Below are positions 38,515 to 49,990 of a stretch of 64,000 nucleotides of DNA, one piece after another (position 1 is the first letter of the stretch; each line of letters begins with the position of its first letter). The notes under the pieces are model-generated. The model had not been told where the DNA came from. It saw only the letters and a list, made by a program, of their open reading frames with translations, and did no database searches. The position numbers and the translations under genes were made by a program. The stretch is from Tanypteryx hageni (lineage: Eukaryota; Arthropoda; Insecta; Odonata; Petaluridae), in the NCBI GenBank assembly GCA_028673005.1, contig CM054116.1, positions 22,793,840 through 22,857,839 of the forward strand, written 5' to 3'.

Positions 38515-39564
38515 GCGTTCTAGCGTTACAATATATACCATACTATGAGATAGTGCACCAAGGTCAGGCGGTGGCCTAGGTGGCTAAATCCTCGATTGTT
38601 GAAGTTTGGGGCACCAGTTCTAATCCGCCATTTGCAATTTTTTTTTAATTGCTTGAAAATTTTCAAACGTTTTAGATTTTTTGGGTTTTACAATTTACTG
38701 AAAGTTTATTTGATTTATAATTACATTTTCAACAATTATGCAAAGCGAAAACATTTTTCTCAGAAAGTGAAAAAAAGAATTTAATTTGAATCACCAACAA
38801 AACTTAAATGGTAATAACTGCTCATGGTCCGTTTATTAAACATATTTAACACTTGGCTTTTACAAGAAACTGAAGTTTCATCGCAAATTATGACTATGTA
38901 GTTTTACTATGCTGCAGATGCTATTTGTTGATTCATCGCTAATTAAGGGCGCCAGTATTTCGTGATATGATCAGGTACGTGCGGTTTGCTTCGAAACTGA
39001 CAAACGATAGGAAGGTTTTCAAAATTGTGAATGATGTGTGTTATTCAGCAAACTCTGTTAAAAATAACTGCGCCTGTCAATCGATTTGCCTAATAACGTG
39101 GGCGTGGTGTACGCTAGATCTTTGCTTTTCATGTTTCTATGACAACTAACATCCGAAACGTACGTCTCCAAATAATATCAATAAACAAATGTGTGCAATC
39201 ATAATTTGCAATGAAGCATTAGTTTCTTATTAAAAACAGAATGTTGAATATGTGTTATAAAAGGACTATGAGCAGTTATTACCATTTCATTTTTATTGGT
39301 GATTCAAATTAAATTCTTTTCTAACATTGCGAGTAAAATTTTTTCACCTTGCATAATTAGTGAAAATGTAATTACAAATCAAATAAACTTCCAGCAAATT
39401 GTAAAACCCAAAAAATCAAAAACAGAAAAAATTCAAATAAAAATTGAAAAGGGAAATTGCAAGTGCTGGGATAGCTTTAGCAACCGAGGACGTAGCCACC
39501 TAAGCTACCACCTGAACTCGACACTTCATCTCGTAGTATGGTACATATTTGAATGCTAGAACGC
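38515..39564. repeat. Long inverted repeat (fold-back) with tRNA-like arms
   Basis: Two arms of about 385 bp (38,515-38,900 and 39,183-39,564) are inverted copies, beginning GCGTTCTAGC and sharing runs such as TTTTTTGGGTTTTACAATTT, AATTTAATTTGAATCACCAA and ATGGTAATAACTGCTCAT. The spacer is about 280 bp. Each arm has a box-A-like word (TGGCCTAGGTGGC at about 38,572; TAGCTTAGGTGGC inverted at about 39,502), and the left arm also has a box-B-like AGTTCTAATCC at 38,626-38,636. It lies inside the Harbinger element. It could be a fold-back element, an inverted SINE pair or the element's own subterminal region. Confidence 0.8.
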
Positions 39565-39725
39565 ATCGGCGATGAACATGTTGTAAGGTGACAGTTTGTA
39601 CGCGTGCCAAAACATGAACCATTTTTGTTGTCATTTTTCTTTGAGGAAAAAAATGAAGCCGTCTCATAATTTTTTAATGACATTTTTAAATTATGGAAAA
39701 AAATAATAGTGTGTAACCGGCTTTA

Positions 39726-42096
39726 TACATCTCCCCACAAACGTTTTTCGCCGCATATCCACACATTTAACTTTAACATTTAGTAGGTCACATCTTAAAC
39801 AATTCTTCCATCGGCTTCATATTGAATATCGTTCTGTAATTATAACTTCATCAAACGTTAAAAATAAATTGTCAAAAATATCCCTTTGCTAAATACTAAT
39901 AAAAGCCAATAAGTAAATTTCAAGACGCATCCTAATTTCAGCCAGAAAGCGCAATCATCTACCAGGACTTCACCGTCATTACTCTCAGCTGCCTTATATG
40001 TCGCTCAGCAATAACATCCAACCACTGAATTCAATTACAGCCAAATATTCTCAAACTGGTGTCCGAACCATAAAATAGGTTTCTAACACAAGCGTAATGG
40101 GTCGTCAGTTATGATGGAACTTCGATGGAATTCAATAAATGGAACGCATCGTTTATGCATTACGTTACGAATTCGCTTCTGAGCATTTTGAATTTCCATT
40201 ACTTGGAATATTCAATTTTATAACAGTACTTTTTTCCAAATAAAATATATAAATATTAGGATTTTAAGATATTAACAATTTTCTAGGCAACCAGATAGGA
40301 TCTAAAAACCAGGTTCAGAGAGAAAACGAAGAACCTTGGTACCAATGTAACACATACGTGCGTTACACACACCGTTATCCTACAAAGAGACGGAGACATT
40401 GTTTTCCCACTAGCACAAGTTGAGTACTCGAGAAGAGAACTCTGTTAAGCGCACAACTGGTTTACATTAACTTCGAAAGAATATACACCACTGCTTCGAA
40501 AATATGTAGTTATCAAGTTTACTAATGGCCGCATAACAGTTCCAATTCAAAAGGATGTAAACGGCGAGCATCGCAACGTATGAAACAAAAACTCGTCCCG
40601 AAGGCCCCTTACCAAACCTTCAACATTACTCATTTTCAGCTCGCTCCAATCTTTCCAACATTGTCTCAATTTCGCCCGAATAAAGACTTTTGCCAGCGCG
40701 TCCTCTTTTCAATCCTCTCATCCGATCACACATAATCCCACTTCATCGTCGCCCCTTTCCTATTACCCCCTACCTCTTCCCCTAAATCCCTACACCCTCT
40801 CCCATCCAACTTCTCTCTCTTACCGCTCCACTCATCCGAACACGCGACCCTCTTCTATCCGTCCTTCCTCTTTGGCGGCGCACCCTTCGCTTCTCCGATG
40901 TCTGGCAAGAGATATCGAAACAGAAAAATGGACGTCCTTTCGTTCTATCCTGGCGTTTTTTCCTCTCCTATCCCCATTCTCCACTCTTCCTCTGCGAGGC
41001 CCCTTCTTCCGCTTCATTTTCGTCAAAGGAAGAGCGGCGATCCTGCGCGGCGGACATCAATAAAGTTCGTTCATTCGGACATTCCGGTCGAAATATGAAG
41101 CGCGTGAAATGGCAAGCGGAGGAAGAGGCACGTTTGGAATGGGTCGATCTTCACCCCCTTTACGGACTGCCCTTATACGGCGGGGAAGTCCATATTTGGA
41201 CGGTTCGATTGAAGAAAAAAGACGACTGAAAAGCGACTTAGGGCTCCTCTCTGCTCAGATTCGAGGCACGTAGCATTTTTTTAAACCGTCGGAAGAGTTG
41301 GCGGAAAAATAATTTTAGCGTGATTAAAAAATTGTATCCCACCATATGAAATTAACACTGGATGCATTTCTACGTAAACCTTTCGTGAATGGTAATCGCT
41401 TCCTCGAACATCAAAATGCGCAAGAAACGGAGACTGTACTTTCTATTTAATAACAAAAAAATTCAAGTGGGAATAATATGACTATTGAACACCGTCTATG
41501 CGTTGTATTCTTCGAGATAGCTCGAGATTAGTTCCTAGAAAATTGAGCGTTTCTCGAAAAGGCGTATCTCGGAAGGCATTTTCTCGTAGAAACCTACTGT
41601 AAGATTATTAACGCGTTCTTAGCTCTAAATTTTGAATCTATAACTGCTGACATAATAAATAAAAGCGGAACCTCCGTTGCTTTGAAACGGTTATACTCGA
41701 GAATATTTTAATGAACATAATTCTTAGTGAAAACATTTGTTATTACCCTTTACTTCCATATGCAAGAGTAGAATTTTTAGAGAAAACTTTGCAGACGATT
41801 CCATGTAAAACCTAAATACAACCATACTGGTCATACCTCAAATACGAATCTACTAGATAGGGTTTATATAAATTAAAATCGACAAATTTTCTTGCCGGAC
41901 AATTACGTAATAAAATTTGGAATAATTTTTGTGGCAATTTGTTAGTCATATAACTCGGTCAAGTTTTGGCCTTACACTATGAAGCATCACGTTCGTCTAA
42001 AAACATAGTAATTCACTTACTTTGTTCGTATTTATATATTTTAAGAAATGGGAGATCTGGTTTGTTTTTAATTGTTATTCTTGAATTCTTGAACAA
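39726..42096. other. Unannotated sequence
   Basis: AT-rich, with a pyrimidine-rich patch at 40,740-40,900. No gene, tandem array or terminal-repeat element recognised. Confidence 0.5.
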
Positions 42097-42133
42097 ATCT
42101 AAACTAGTGATGGTATATTCGAATATCCATAAT

Positions 42134-42228
42134 CGAATTATTCGATTATGGAGATCATTCGAATTATTCGATTATGGAGATCATTCGAATTATTCGATTA
42201 TGGAGATCATTCGAATTATTCGATTATA
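42134..42228. repeat. Subterminal 26-bp tandem array of the hAT element
   Basis: Unit CGAATTATTCGATTATGGAG plus six bases begins at 42,134, 42,160, 42,186 and (partial) 42,212. Related inverted words recur to about 42,440 and at 43,660-43,735, as expected of transposase-binding subterminal repeats. Confidence 0.9.
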
Positions 42229-43494
42229 TCCGAGTGATGGTATAATCGAATATCCATAATCGATTATTCACTCATAATCGTTTCTCAACGAATAATCAAA
42301 TAATCACTCGGATTCGTTTCTCAACGAATATTCGTTTCTCAGTGAATAATCACTCATAATCGTTACTCAACGGATAACCGTTCATATTCGTTTCCGAGTG
42401 AGTGATAGCTCATAATCGTTTCTTGACGAATATTCGCTCAAAATTTTCCGAACAAATTGCAGCTTTTATGGGATTATTCAGTAAGGAACGGTTTATGAAT
42501 TATTAATAGCTAATATTGTTACTTATGTACATTGTCCATATAATCGAAAGTGTAGGTAGGGGTGTAATTACACAATGATCAATGAATATCCAGGAAGTCT
42601 TTTGAGCTAGGGCCGTCCTTTTTTAAGGTTTTTTCAAGTAGCCCAACACACACTTTCAATCCAACTTTTGACACAGCAGGGCCGGCTAGCGTCCGTTGTA
42701 AGTGAGGAATGAATATCTCGGAAGCTGTAAGATCTAGGTCCGTCATTTTTTCAGTGTTACATAAGTGGACTGAGGGAGGGAGGGACTTCATACTTGGCAT
42801 GCAGAAGTATATTACTGGCCCAACGACATGGAAAAGTTTATAAACAAATAATTGAGGTAAAATTGTTGAAAATGGCTGGAGGTTAAAAATTCAACATTTA
42901 AAAAAAATACATGTTGTGTATCAAATGAAAGGCCATAATTTTCTGATTATGAATCGTATTTTAGTTTTTTAATTTTTTTAAAGTGGCGGCCGTAGGAAAG
43001 GAAAAAGTGGCAATTTTATTTAAATTGATACAAAATATTTTGAGAAAATAATAAATTTGTAAAAATAGTTATCACTGGTTGCGTGTTGTGCGGAAGGCTA
43101 ACCCATCCAGATAACACATCATTTTCTATTACCTATCTACTCACTGAAGTTATTTCTTAACTACTTTACCTACGAAACCCTTAATGGTGTGATCAGAATC
43201 ACACTTAACTAGGATTTTTGTGTATTATTTCTAATGATAGCTGATATTTATGTTTAGAAGTTGATTGTTTTCATGTTTGTTTATTCTTGTGGGAGAAATT
43301 TATGAGGCAAAATACGTAGGTACTTCGGAGGTTGCCCACCCCACAACCTCCACATCCTCCTTGCACCCACATTTGCTCGCTTCGCTCGCCGGAAATTCGT
43401 TCTTCTCTTATTTTAAATAAGGATATCGGGAAGGGAGTTAGGAACGTAGCTTGGACATTCTTTTTTTAGCTATTTGGAGTTTTTCCTGTCCCCA

Positions 43495-43645
43495 GATAAG
43501 CTACTTAAAGCTTGTCATCAGAAAATGACCGGAAAATCCGGGACTGATCGCAACAATCCATGCCCGAGGCAGGATTAGAACCCGCGACATTTGAGTTGGC
43601 ATTCCAGAACATTACCACACACTGACCACCTCCCCCCCCCCCCAA
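43495..43645 (-). mobile_element. tRNA-derived SINE (minus strand), nested in hAT element
   Basis: On the minus strand a G run (43,632-43,642) is followed by GGTGGTCAGTGTGTGG (box-A-like) and GGGTTCTAATCC (box B, 43,572-43,583), then a short body. The G run preceding a tRNA head matches the SINE at 18,574, although the heads differ in sequence. The 3' end near 43,495 is approximate and no target duplication was found. Confidence 0.5.
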
Positions 43646-43750
43646 CCTTCCCCGACCGAAATCATTCGAATAATAATCGATTATGACAGTCACTCGATTA
43701 CACTTATTCGATTATTGAAATAATCGATTATACCCATAACTAATCTGAAC

Positions 43751-45420
43751 GAATTTTTATAAATATACAACACATAGATATAAGTAAACCAAACCATGAG
43801 ATAACAATGCGGTAAGTAAACTTGTCTAGTTGAAGGCATAAAAAAACTGGCAGTTAGCTGCTGAACGAAGAGAGGGAAGATCATCCACAGTTCGGTGAGA
43901 TCGCGAATAATTAAACATATTTCCATTTCCTAAAGATATACGCGCAGGTGTCGGCCCACGCAGATGCTTCTTGCAATCAAAATTCCCTACTTAATGAAAA
44001 AATGGAGAAACCCTAATATCGTACTCGAAAGCTGAGCAAACATCAATTTAAAATATTAGTTATTAATTCCTAATTATATCACAATATCATCCACTATCTG
44101 TGAATGAAAGTTCGTTCTGTTTACTCTTTTCACTGGGTAAAAATACAATTTATTTAAATTATCTACAGCTTATAGGTTGCTAAGTAAGCCAAGTAAAAAC
44201 GAAAATGCATATATAAATTCAAAACAAAATCTTATCCTTATTTCAAAAGTGTTTTCTGCTCGTGTCAAAATGCGTATTCGCTGTTGGAACATACGGAGAG
44301 GCAACCATCTACAGCGCGCAACCAATTCCATTCACTGCCTGTTCCCACAGCAACTAATATCTTCCCTTAATATGAAGCAGAATTGACCATTTCTATTACT
44401 ACTATTCCATTATTTCATCCAGATTCATCGAAAAGGAGATAATAACATTACGTGGCATCTTTAAAAGAACATTAATTTCTCACTGGATGCTTAATATTAA
44501 TCGCGCAATATAACATTCATGCATTTTTCAATAAAAATGACCTCAATGGCATTAAACACAATTTAAACGCGCCAGAGAAGTCCTATCTGTAACAAAAGTA
44601 ACCAATTTAACGTTTTAGTGTGCTGACAAGCATTACATTTAAAATAAATGTTACGAAAATTTTAATGAATGGCGCAACGAGAAACATCTCTCATATTCGA
44701 AAAGGACAGGGCAGTAATCGATTCGGCGAAAGACACTGGAACTCCCCCCCACAACTCCCTAGAGTGGAATATATTACGGCGAAGGTCATATAAAACCCAT
44801 TCCATCATTAAGATTTAAGGAAATCGACCAGCATGGAATAGTGAAGTAAAAGGGAATGAGAGGAAAAAGGGAAAAAACAACAGAAATAGAAAAATTAATG
44901 CAACTCGAACGTAAATTTGAAGAAGACAAGAATAAAACATTACCACGGGTATTTAAAAGCGTATAGAGAAAAAAATTAACGTTAAACAGGATGAATAGAA
45001 AGGCAAGAAGGAGAGAAGTATGGGAGACGCATATATTCCGAATGAATATTGAGTGGCGAAGCGGAGAGAATATATGGAGAACAGATAGGAGCGATAGGCG
45101 AGGGGGATAAAGGCGCGGGAGACTGAAAATGTCCGAGAAAGACGAGTGAGGAAGTCCTCCTCCTCCCTACCTCGTCTCCCCCAACCATCTCTTCCCATAT
45201 GTTAGTTCTCTTTTGATCGCAGCCGATAGACGAGGGAGTAGAAGATGAAGGCAGAGGGTGCGAGCAAGCAAGCGGACGGACTAGTGTCGAAGTTAAGGGG
45301 AGTTGGTCAAAAAAAAAGGAATAGAGTGGCGGGCAATGTAATGGCTTTGGTTACACGATTCCCTACGAGAACGGAGGATAGTGATGTGTTGTACGGGGAA
45401 GATTTGGAGAGAGTGGGGCG
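43751..45420. other. Unannotated AT-rich sequence
   Basis: No recognised gene or repeat; small motif-free open frames only. Confidence 0.55.
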
Positions 45421-45730
45421 CGACGGAGTAGGGGAGAGAGGAGGGAGGGAGGAAGAGTGGAGGGAGGGAGGGAGGAAGAGTGGAGGGAAGAAGAGTGGAG
45501 GGAGGAAGAGTGGAGGGAAGAAGAGTGGAGGGAGGAAGAGTGGAGGGAGGAAGAGTGGAGGTAGGAAGAGTGGAGGTAGGGAGATAGGAGGGAGGGAGAT
45601 AGGAGTGAGAGGAGGGAGGGAGAGGGGAGGAAGAGAGATAGAGGGGGGAGGGAGAGAGGGGAGAGAGAGAGAGAGAGAAGGAGAGAGAGGGGGAGGGAGA
45701 GAGAGGGGGAGAGACAGATAGAGAAAAGGG
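45421..45730. repeat. Purine-rich minisatellite, 15-bp unit
   Basis: Tandem copies of AAGAGTGGAGGGAGG, degrading rightward into GAGAGA and GGGAGGGAGAGA. The frames across it (GGRKSGGKKSG on plus, LPPLFLPPLF on minus) are artefacts of a period divisible by three. Confidence 0.95.
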
Positions 45731-46288
45731 GGAAAGACAAAGACGGAGGGTAGAGAGACCTCGATCGTCTCCAGGAGCTCACATCCGGCGCATAGGTCAC
45801 ATAAATCGACAACTAGGAACAAGAGCGACGCTTAGGCAGGGCAGTATCGATCTTCGGATACTTGCACTGAGAGACGAGAAATAGGTAGGACGGCAACAAA
45901 ATAGACCCGCAAAGACGTGAAATGAATAAATGGAAAATATAACCGATAAAAATCATTATACGGAGCTTTTAATTTTTTATTTAAACGAATATAAAATAAA
46001 ACTAAAGTTCTAATTTGAAATTTAAAACAAAATCTCTCGTTTAATTTGTTATTATAGTTCAAGCCCGTTTCCTCGGACAACGAAAAATTATGTTATTCTT
46101 CTGGCGGTAGGTAGCTCACTAAAAATAAAACAAAGATTCCCATTTCACTACAAAAGAGTAAAATGTTCCGGCTCCCTCCGATTCTCATCATTCTTTTCTG
46201 TCAGAATAGATAAAACTACCATATGAGTCGACGGCTTAATTTTTAGTTATATGGTTTAGTTATACGATCCAAAAGAATTAATTAAATA
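45731..46288. other. Unannotated sequence
   Basis: AT-rich DNA ending at the A of the AT dinucleotide into which the Helitron appears to be inserted. Confidence 0.5.
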
Positions 46289-46884
46289 CTAGTTGTACCC
46301 GCAAAATATTTTGCGAAGTCAGTCGGAAATCTGCATGTTTAAAAGTAATAATATAAAATTTCTCCTTATAAAATTAGACAAGTGATATTTTGAATGTCAT
46401 GTTTGTTTTTATAATTTATATGTGCAATTATAATTGTCACTCCCATATGAAAAATATCACATTCCAGTATTGAAATAAAGAAAGAAGATTTTTTCTTTTG
46501 GTCAATCGTTAAAAATGCGCACAGCCCACACACAGTTTACTGAATAATAATAATCTTTAATTATAAACGTTGCAATCTATTAACTTTGACATTGCTACAA
46601 CTATAATTTCGATGCTTCATAAACAACGCGAAGCGGATAACGCAATTATTTTGTCTATTGTCGCCTTGGCAACACTCGGAAAGAGTCGAAATAGCTATGA
46701 AATTTCGAAAAGAAATTATTATGTGTGACATCAAAACATTGCAAGAATAAGATATGTTATATTTTAGCCGTCGAATAAAGCAAACGTGGAGAAATTCGGT
46801 CCATATTTACGTATTTTAATGAATGAAAGAAATAAACCTTGCACCTTGAAAAATCGAAACTCCTGTGTAAACAAATGGAAAAAT

Positions 46885-47055
46885 ATAATCGTCTCCCGGA
46901 GTCGAATCCGGGATACTTCTGTAAACAAAAATATTTAAACAAAATGGCGTTTACAGCATTTCTCTATGACAAGCTGTTCAAGAGATAAAAGGGGGGACGG
47001 ATGGACGGGCGGGCGGGCGGGCGGGCGGGCGGGCAGACGGACGGACAGACGGACA
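46885..47055 (+). repeat. Helitron interior: box-B-like motif and (GGGC)n / GACGG run
   Basis: GGAGTCGAATCCGGGA at about 46,898-46,913 resembles a tRNA box B; no partner box A was seen. At 46,991-47,055 there is GGACGGATGG, then about eight GGGC units, then GACGGACGGACAGACGG. Confidence 0.7.
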
Positions 47056-47126
47056 CAATGTTCTCAATATTTTTAGCTCAGATGAGAATTTAACGAGAAG
47101 CAAGCGAGGTACGTTGTAAAATACAT

Positions 47127-47346
47127 GTAGGTCTTCATGTAAAGTAGTCCTAATTATTGTTCGATTTTAACCAAAATTGGAATCGGTCAATTAATTTTAA
47201 CAAAACTACCCAATAACAAATTTCATCAAAATAAGTCCAGCGGTTCCCGAGTTGAAAAAAAGGAACACTGTAGGTCTTCGTGTAAAGTGGTCGTCATTGC
47301 TGTCCGATTTTAACCAAAATTGGAATCGATTGACCAATTTTAGCAT
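47127..47346. repeat. 143-bp tandem duplication within the Helitron
   Basis: GTAGGTCTTC(A/G)TGTAAAGT begins at 47,127 and again at 47,270. The second copy is interrupted at 47,346 by the LINE and its remainder (TTTTATCAAAATAGGTC and onward) continues at about 54,483, which independently supports the nesting model. Confidence 0.85.
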
Positions 47347-47354
47347 CATCATCA

Positions 47355-48496
47355 TCATGAGGTGTTCTGCCTCAAGGCAGGTCCCTGGCACCAGCGTTGT
47401 CTCCACTTCTTTCTGTTCCTTGCCATTTCTTTCATTTCCTGATACCCTCCACTTTCTTTCAGGTCGTCAAACATTTTTATTCTTCTACGTCCCCTTTTCC
47501 TTTCACCTTCTACTGATCCTTCCAACACCATCAATAGTAAACCTTCTCCTCTCAAGATATGCCCTAACCAGTTACTTTTCCTCCTCTGAATTGTTTCAAG
47601 TAATCTTCTCTTCTCATTCACCCTTGTTAGTATTGCTTCATTCCTTATCCTATCCATCCACTTAACCTTCTCCATCCGCCTCCACACCCACATTTCAAAT
47701 GCCTCTAGCCTTTCTTTCTCTCTCCTCTTTAGCGTCCATGTTTCACACCCATAAAGCAATACACTCCAAACATAGCACTTCACAAGACGTTTCTTCAGAT
47801 TTAAATCCATTTTACTACATAGTACCCGTTTTTTCCTATTAAATGTTTCTTTTGCCATTGCTATTCTTGTTCTAATTTCTTTTTCACTTCTCCAGTCTTC
47901 AGTTAGCATGCTTCCCAAATATCTATACTGTTTTACTTGCTCCACTCTTCCATCCTTTATTGACACATTCATAATCTCTCTATCCCCTATTCTCATCACC
48001 TTTGTTTTCTTTATGTTCATTTTCATTCCATATTCCATCATCCTGTCTTCTAGCTTTGTAACCATTTCCTGAATATGCCTCGTTTCATCTGCCAAAATTA
48101 CCATGTCATCAGCAAACCTTATACAATTTATTATTCTACCCCCAATACTAATTCCTTTATCATTCCCTATTCTATTGTCAATCATTTCTTCAGCATATAT
48201 ATTGAACAGGGTTGGCGATAAGCAGCACCCTTGCCTTACTCCTCTTCCTAGATCATACCATTCGGTCTGTGCATCTTTTATCCTCATAGCTGCTTTCTGT
48301 TTCATATACAGCTCTTTAATTAACCTTCTATCTTTCCAGTCTACTTTTTTTGCTTTTAGTATTTCCATCAGTTTTTCCCAGTTCACTCGGTCGAATGCCT
48401 TCTCCATATCTATGAAGCACAGACTAATTCCTTTACCCCTTTCTATATCTCTCTCTTCATTTGTCTTCTTCAATGCTTTCCTCATTTTCCAGTTCT
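47355..48496 (-). pseudogene. RTE LINE A reverse transcriptase, 3' half
   Basis: Open for about 380 codons on the minus strand. RT motif A FIDMEKAFD, then RGVRQGCCLSPTLFNIYAEEM, active site IRFADDMVIL, YLGSML, and the C-terminal CETWTLKRREKERLEAFEMW and NWLGHIL motifs shared by this RTE lineage. All catalytic Asp residues are present. The frame continues through the stop at 47,355 into the tail region. It is severed from its endonuclease by LINE B, so it cannot make a full protein, but the lack of lesions indicates a recent insertion. Residues before KTNEERD at its start come from the junction. Confidence 0.85.
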
Positions 48497-49990
48497 GAAG
48501 AAGACAACTTAGGACCAAGTATTATGGAGAGCGAAGTAGAAAAGGCGATAGTGGAACTAAAGAAGGGGAAAGCCACGGGCAGCGATGGAATACCGGCTGA
48601 GATACTTAAAGTCATAGGATCAAAAGGACTAAAAGCGATCACGAAATTAATTAATAAGATTTACGACACGGGAGAGTGGCCTCAGGATTTCCTGGAAGTA
48701 ACAATGATCCCTCTAAAGAAGAAGCCAAAGGCAATGCAGTGTAAAGATTACAGAACTATAAGCCTTCTGTCACACACATCGAAGATCATCACGAGGATTC
48801 TTAATAAAAGGCTGGAGAAAAAGGCAGAAGAAATAATAGGGGAAGATCAATTCGGTTTCAGAAAAGGACGAGGAACTAGAGATGCTATAGGAGTAGTTAG
48901 AATCATATCAGAAAGGGCAATAGAATACAGTCAAGATATCTGCGCATGTTTCGTAGACTGGCAGAAGGCCTTTGATAGAGTAAATTGGGTAAAGTTGATG
49001 AAGATATTAAAGGATATAGGTGTAGACTGGAAAGACAGGAGACTGATTAGGAATCTATATGAGAATCAAGTTGTAAAGGTCAGGTTTGAGAATGTGGACA
49101 CCTGCGGAATAAATATCGGTAGAGGAGTAAGACAAGGCTGCTGCCTATCGCCAACCCTATTCAATATATATGGAGAAAGTCTAATGCAAGAAGCTTTAGA
49201 AGGCACAGGAGATTTCAAAATTGGAGGAAGGATTATAAGAACAGTGAAATACGCAGATGATCAAGTACTTCTAGCAAGAAAGGAAGAGGAGCTACAAAAA
49301 ATGATAAATAGACTAGTGATAACAGGTAGAAAATACGGTATGGAATTAAATACAGAAAAATCCAAGGTCATTCGAATATCGGGTAAAGAAGAGAATCTGA
49401 ACATAACTATTGGGGGAAAGCCATTAGAACAAGTTTCAGAATATAAATACCTTGGAAGTATCATAACACGAGAGGCAAAATGTACGGATGAGATCAAAAC
49501 TAGAATAGGAAAAGCAAAAGCGGCTTTCAGGAGAAAGAAACAACTACTTACAGGGAATATAAGGGAAGATATCCGCAAGAAATTGATAAAATGCTACGTA
49601 TGGAGTATAGCATTGTATGGGGCAGAAACATGGACGCTAAGGAAAAATGACATCAAATACTTGGAAAGCTTTGAAATGTGGACTTGGAGGAGAATGCTGA
49701 AGATAAAATGGACAGATAGGATGAAAAACGATGAAGTGCTACGAAGAATAGGAGAGAAGCGAATGATTATACAGACTATCAGAAAGAGGAAGGCTAACTG
49801 GGTTGGACATTACCTGAGGAGAGAGAGTATGATTAAAGACGTGTTAGAACGAAAACTAGATGGGAAAAGGGAAAGAGGTAGGAAAAGGTTTCAGCTGATA
49901 GACGATTTGAAAGGGAAAGAGAGTTATCAAGATATAAAGAGGACAGCGGAAAATAGGAGTATATGGAGAACCAGGTTTAACCAAGAATAA
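48461..49990 (+). CDS. RTE LINE B reverse transcriptase, unbroken 509-codon frame
   Basis: Plus-strand frame from the RT fingers to the natural stop. Motifs in order: LGPSIMESEVEKAI (about residues 17-30), GSDGIPAEI, CKDYRTISLLSH, DQFGFRKGRGTRDAI, motif A FVDWQKAFDRV, RGVRQGCCLSPTLFNIYGES, active site KYADDQVLLA, YLGSIIT, GAETWTLRKND, FEMWTWRRM and NWVGHYLRRE. All three catalytic Asp are present and there are no lesions. The endonuclease domain is missing (5' truncation), so it could not retrotranspose on its own. The first dozen residues (MSSSMLSSFSSS) are encoded by the antisense of LINE A, making a chimeric start of doubtful relevance. It would act, if expressed, as an RNA-dependent DNA polymerase. 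Confidence 0.8.
   Translation: MSSSMLSSFSSSEEDNLGPSIMESEVEKAIVELKKGKATGSDGIPAEILKVIGSKGLKAITKLINKIYDTGEWPQDFLEVTMIPLKKKPKAMQCKDYRTISLLSHTSKIITRILNKRLEKKAEEIIGEDQFGFRKGRGTRDAIGVVRIISERAIEYSQDICACFVDWQKAFDRVNWVKLMKILKDIGVDWKDRRLIRNLYENQVVKVRFENVDTCGINIGRGVRQGCCLSPTLFNIYGESLMQEALEGTGDFKIGGRIIRTVKYADDQVLLARKEEELQKMINRLVITGRKYGMELNTEKSKVIRISGKEENLNITIGGKPLEQVSEYKYLGSIITREAKCTDEIKTRIGKAKAAFRRKKQLLTGNIREDIRKKLIKCYVWSIALYGAETWTLRKNDIKYLESFEMWTWRRMLKIKWTDRMKNDEVLRRIGEKRMIIQTIRKRKANWVGHYLRRESMIKDVLERKLDGKRERGRKRFQLIDDLKGKESYQDIKRTAENRSIWRTRFNQE

Larger units (their letters stand above)
37549..39722. mobile_element. Deleted PIF/Harbinger element, 2.17 kb
   Basis: Termini AGCCGGTTACACACTATTATTTTT match in inverted orientation over about 24 bp. 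Identical TTA trinucleotides flank both ends (37,546-37,548 and 39,723-39,725), the TWA-type duplication expected for PIF/Harbinger. A HARBI1-like transposase fragment on the minus strand (37,740-38,340) supports the family. The transposase C-terminal half, with most of the catalytic region, is absent, and the right half is occupied by a 1-kb inverted-repeat structure. Confidence 0.85.
42105..43742. mobile_element. Non-autonomous hAT element, 1.64 kb
   Basis: The left terminus TAGTGATGGTATA and the right terminus, reversed TAGTTATGGGTATAATCG, form inverted repeats. Flanks ATCTAAAC (42,097-42,104) and ATCTGAAC (43,743-43,750) are an 8-bp duplication with one mismatch, the hAT signature. Both ends are rich in TTCGATTAT/ATAATCGAAT words, with a regular array on the left. 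No transposase is present; the interior frame at 42,579-42,800 (minus) has no recognised motif. A SINE-like unit is nested near the right end. Confidence 0.75.

Noticed and set aside
42134..42228. CRISPR array
   Set aside because: The 26-bp units are directly contiguous with no spacers and lie in a hAT element of a eukaryotic genome.
45245..45822. Glycine/arginine/lysine-rich frame resembling an RGG protein
   Set aside because: Produced by the 15-bp minisatellite; the non-repetitive first 60 residues have no recognisable domain.
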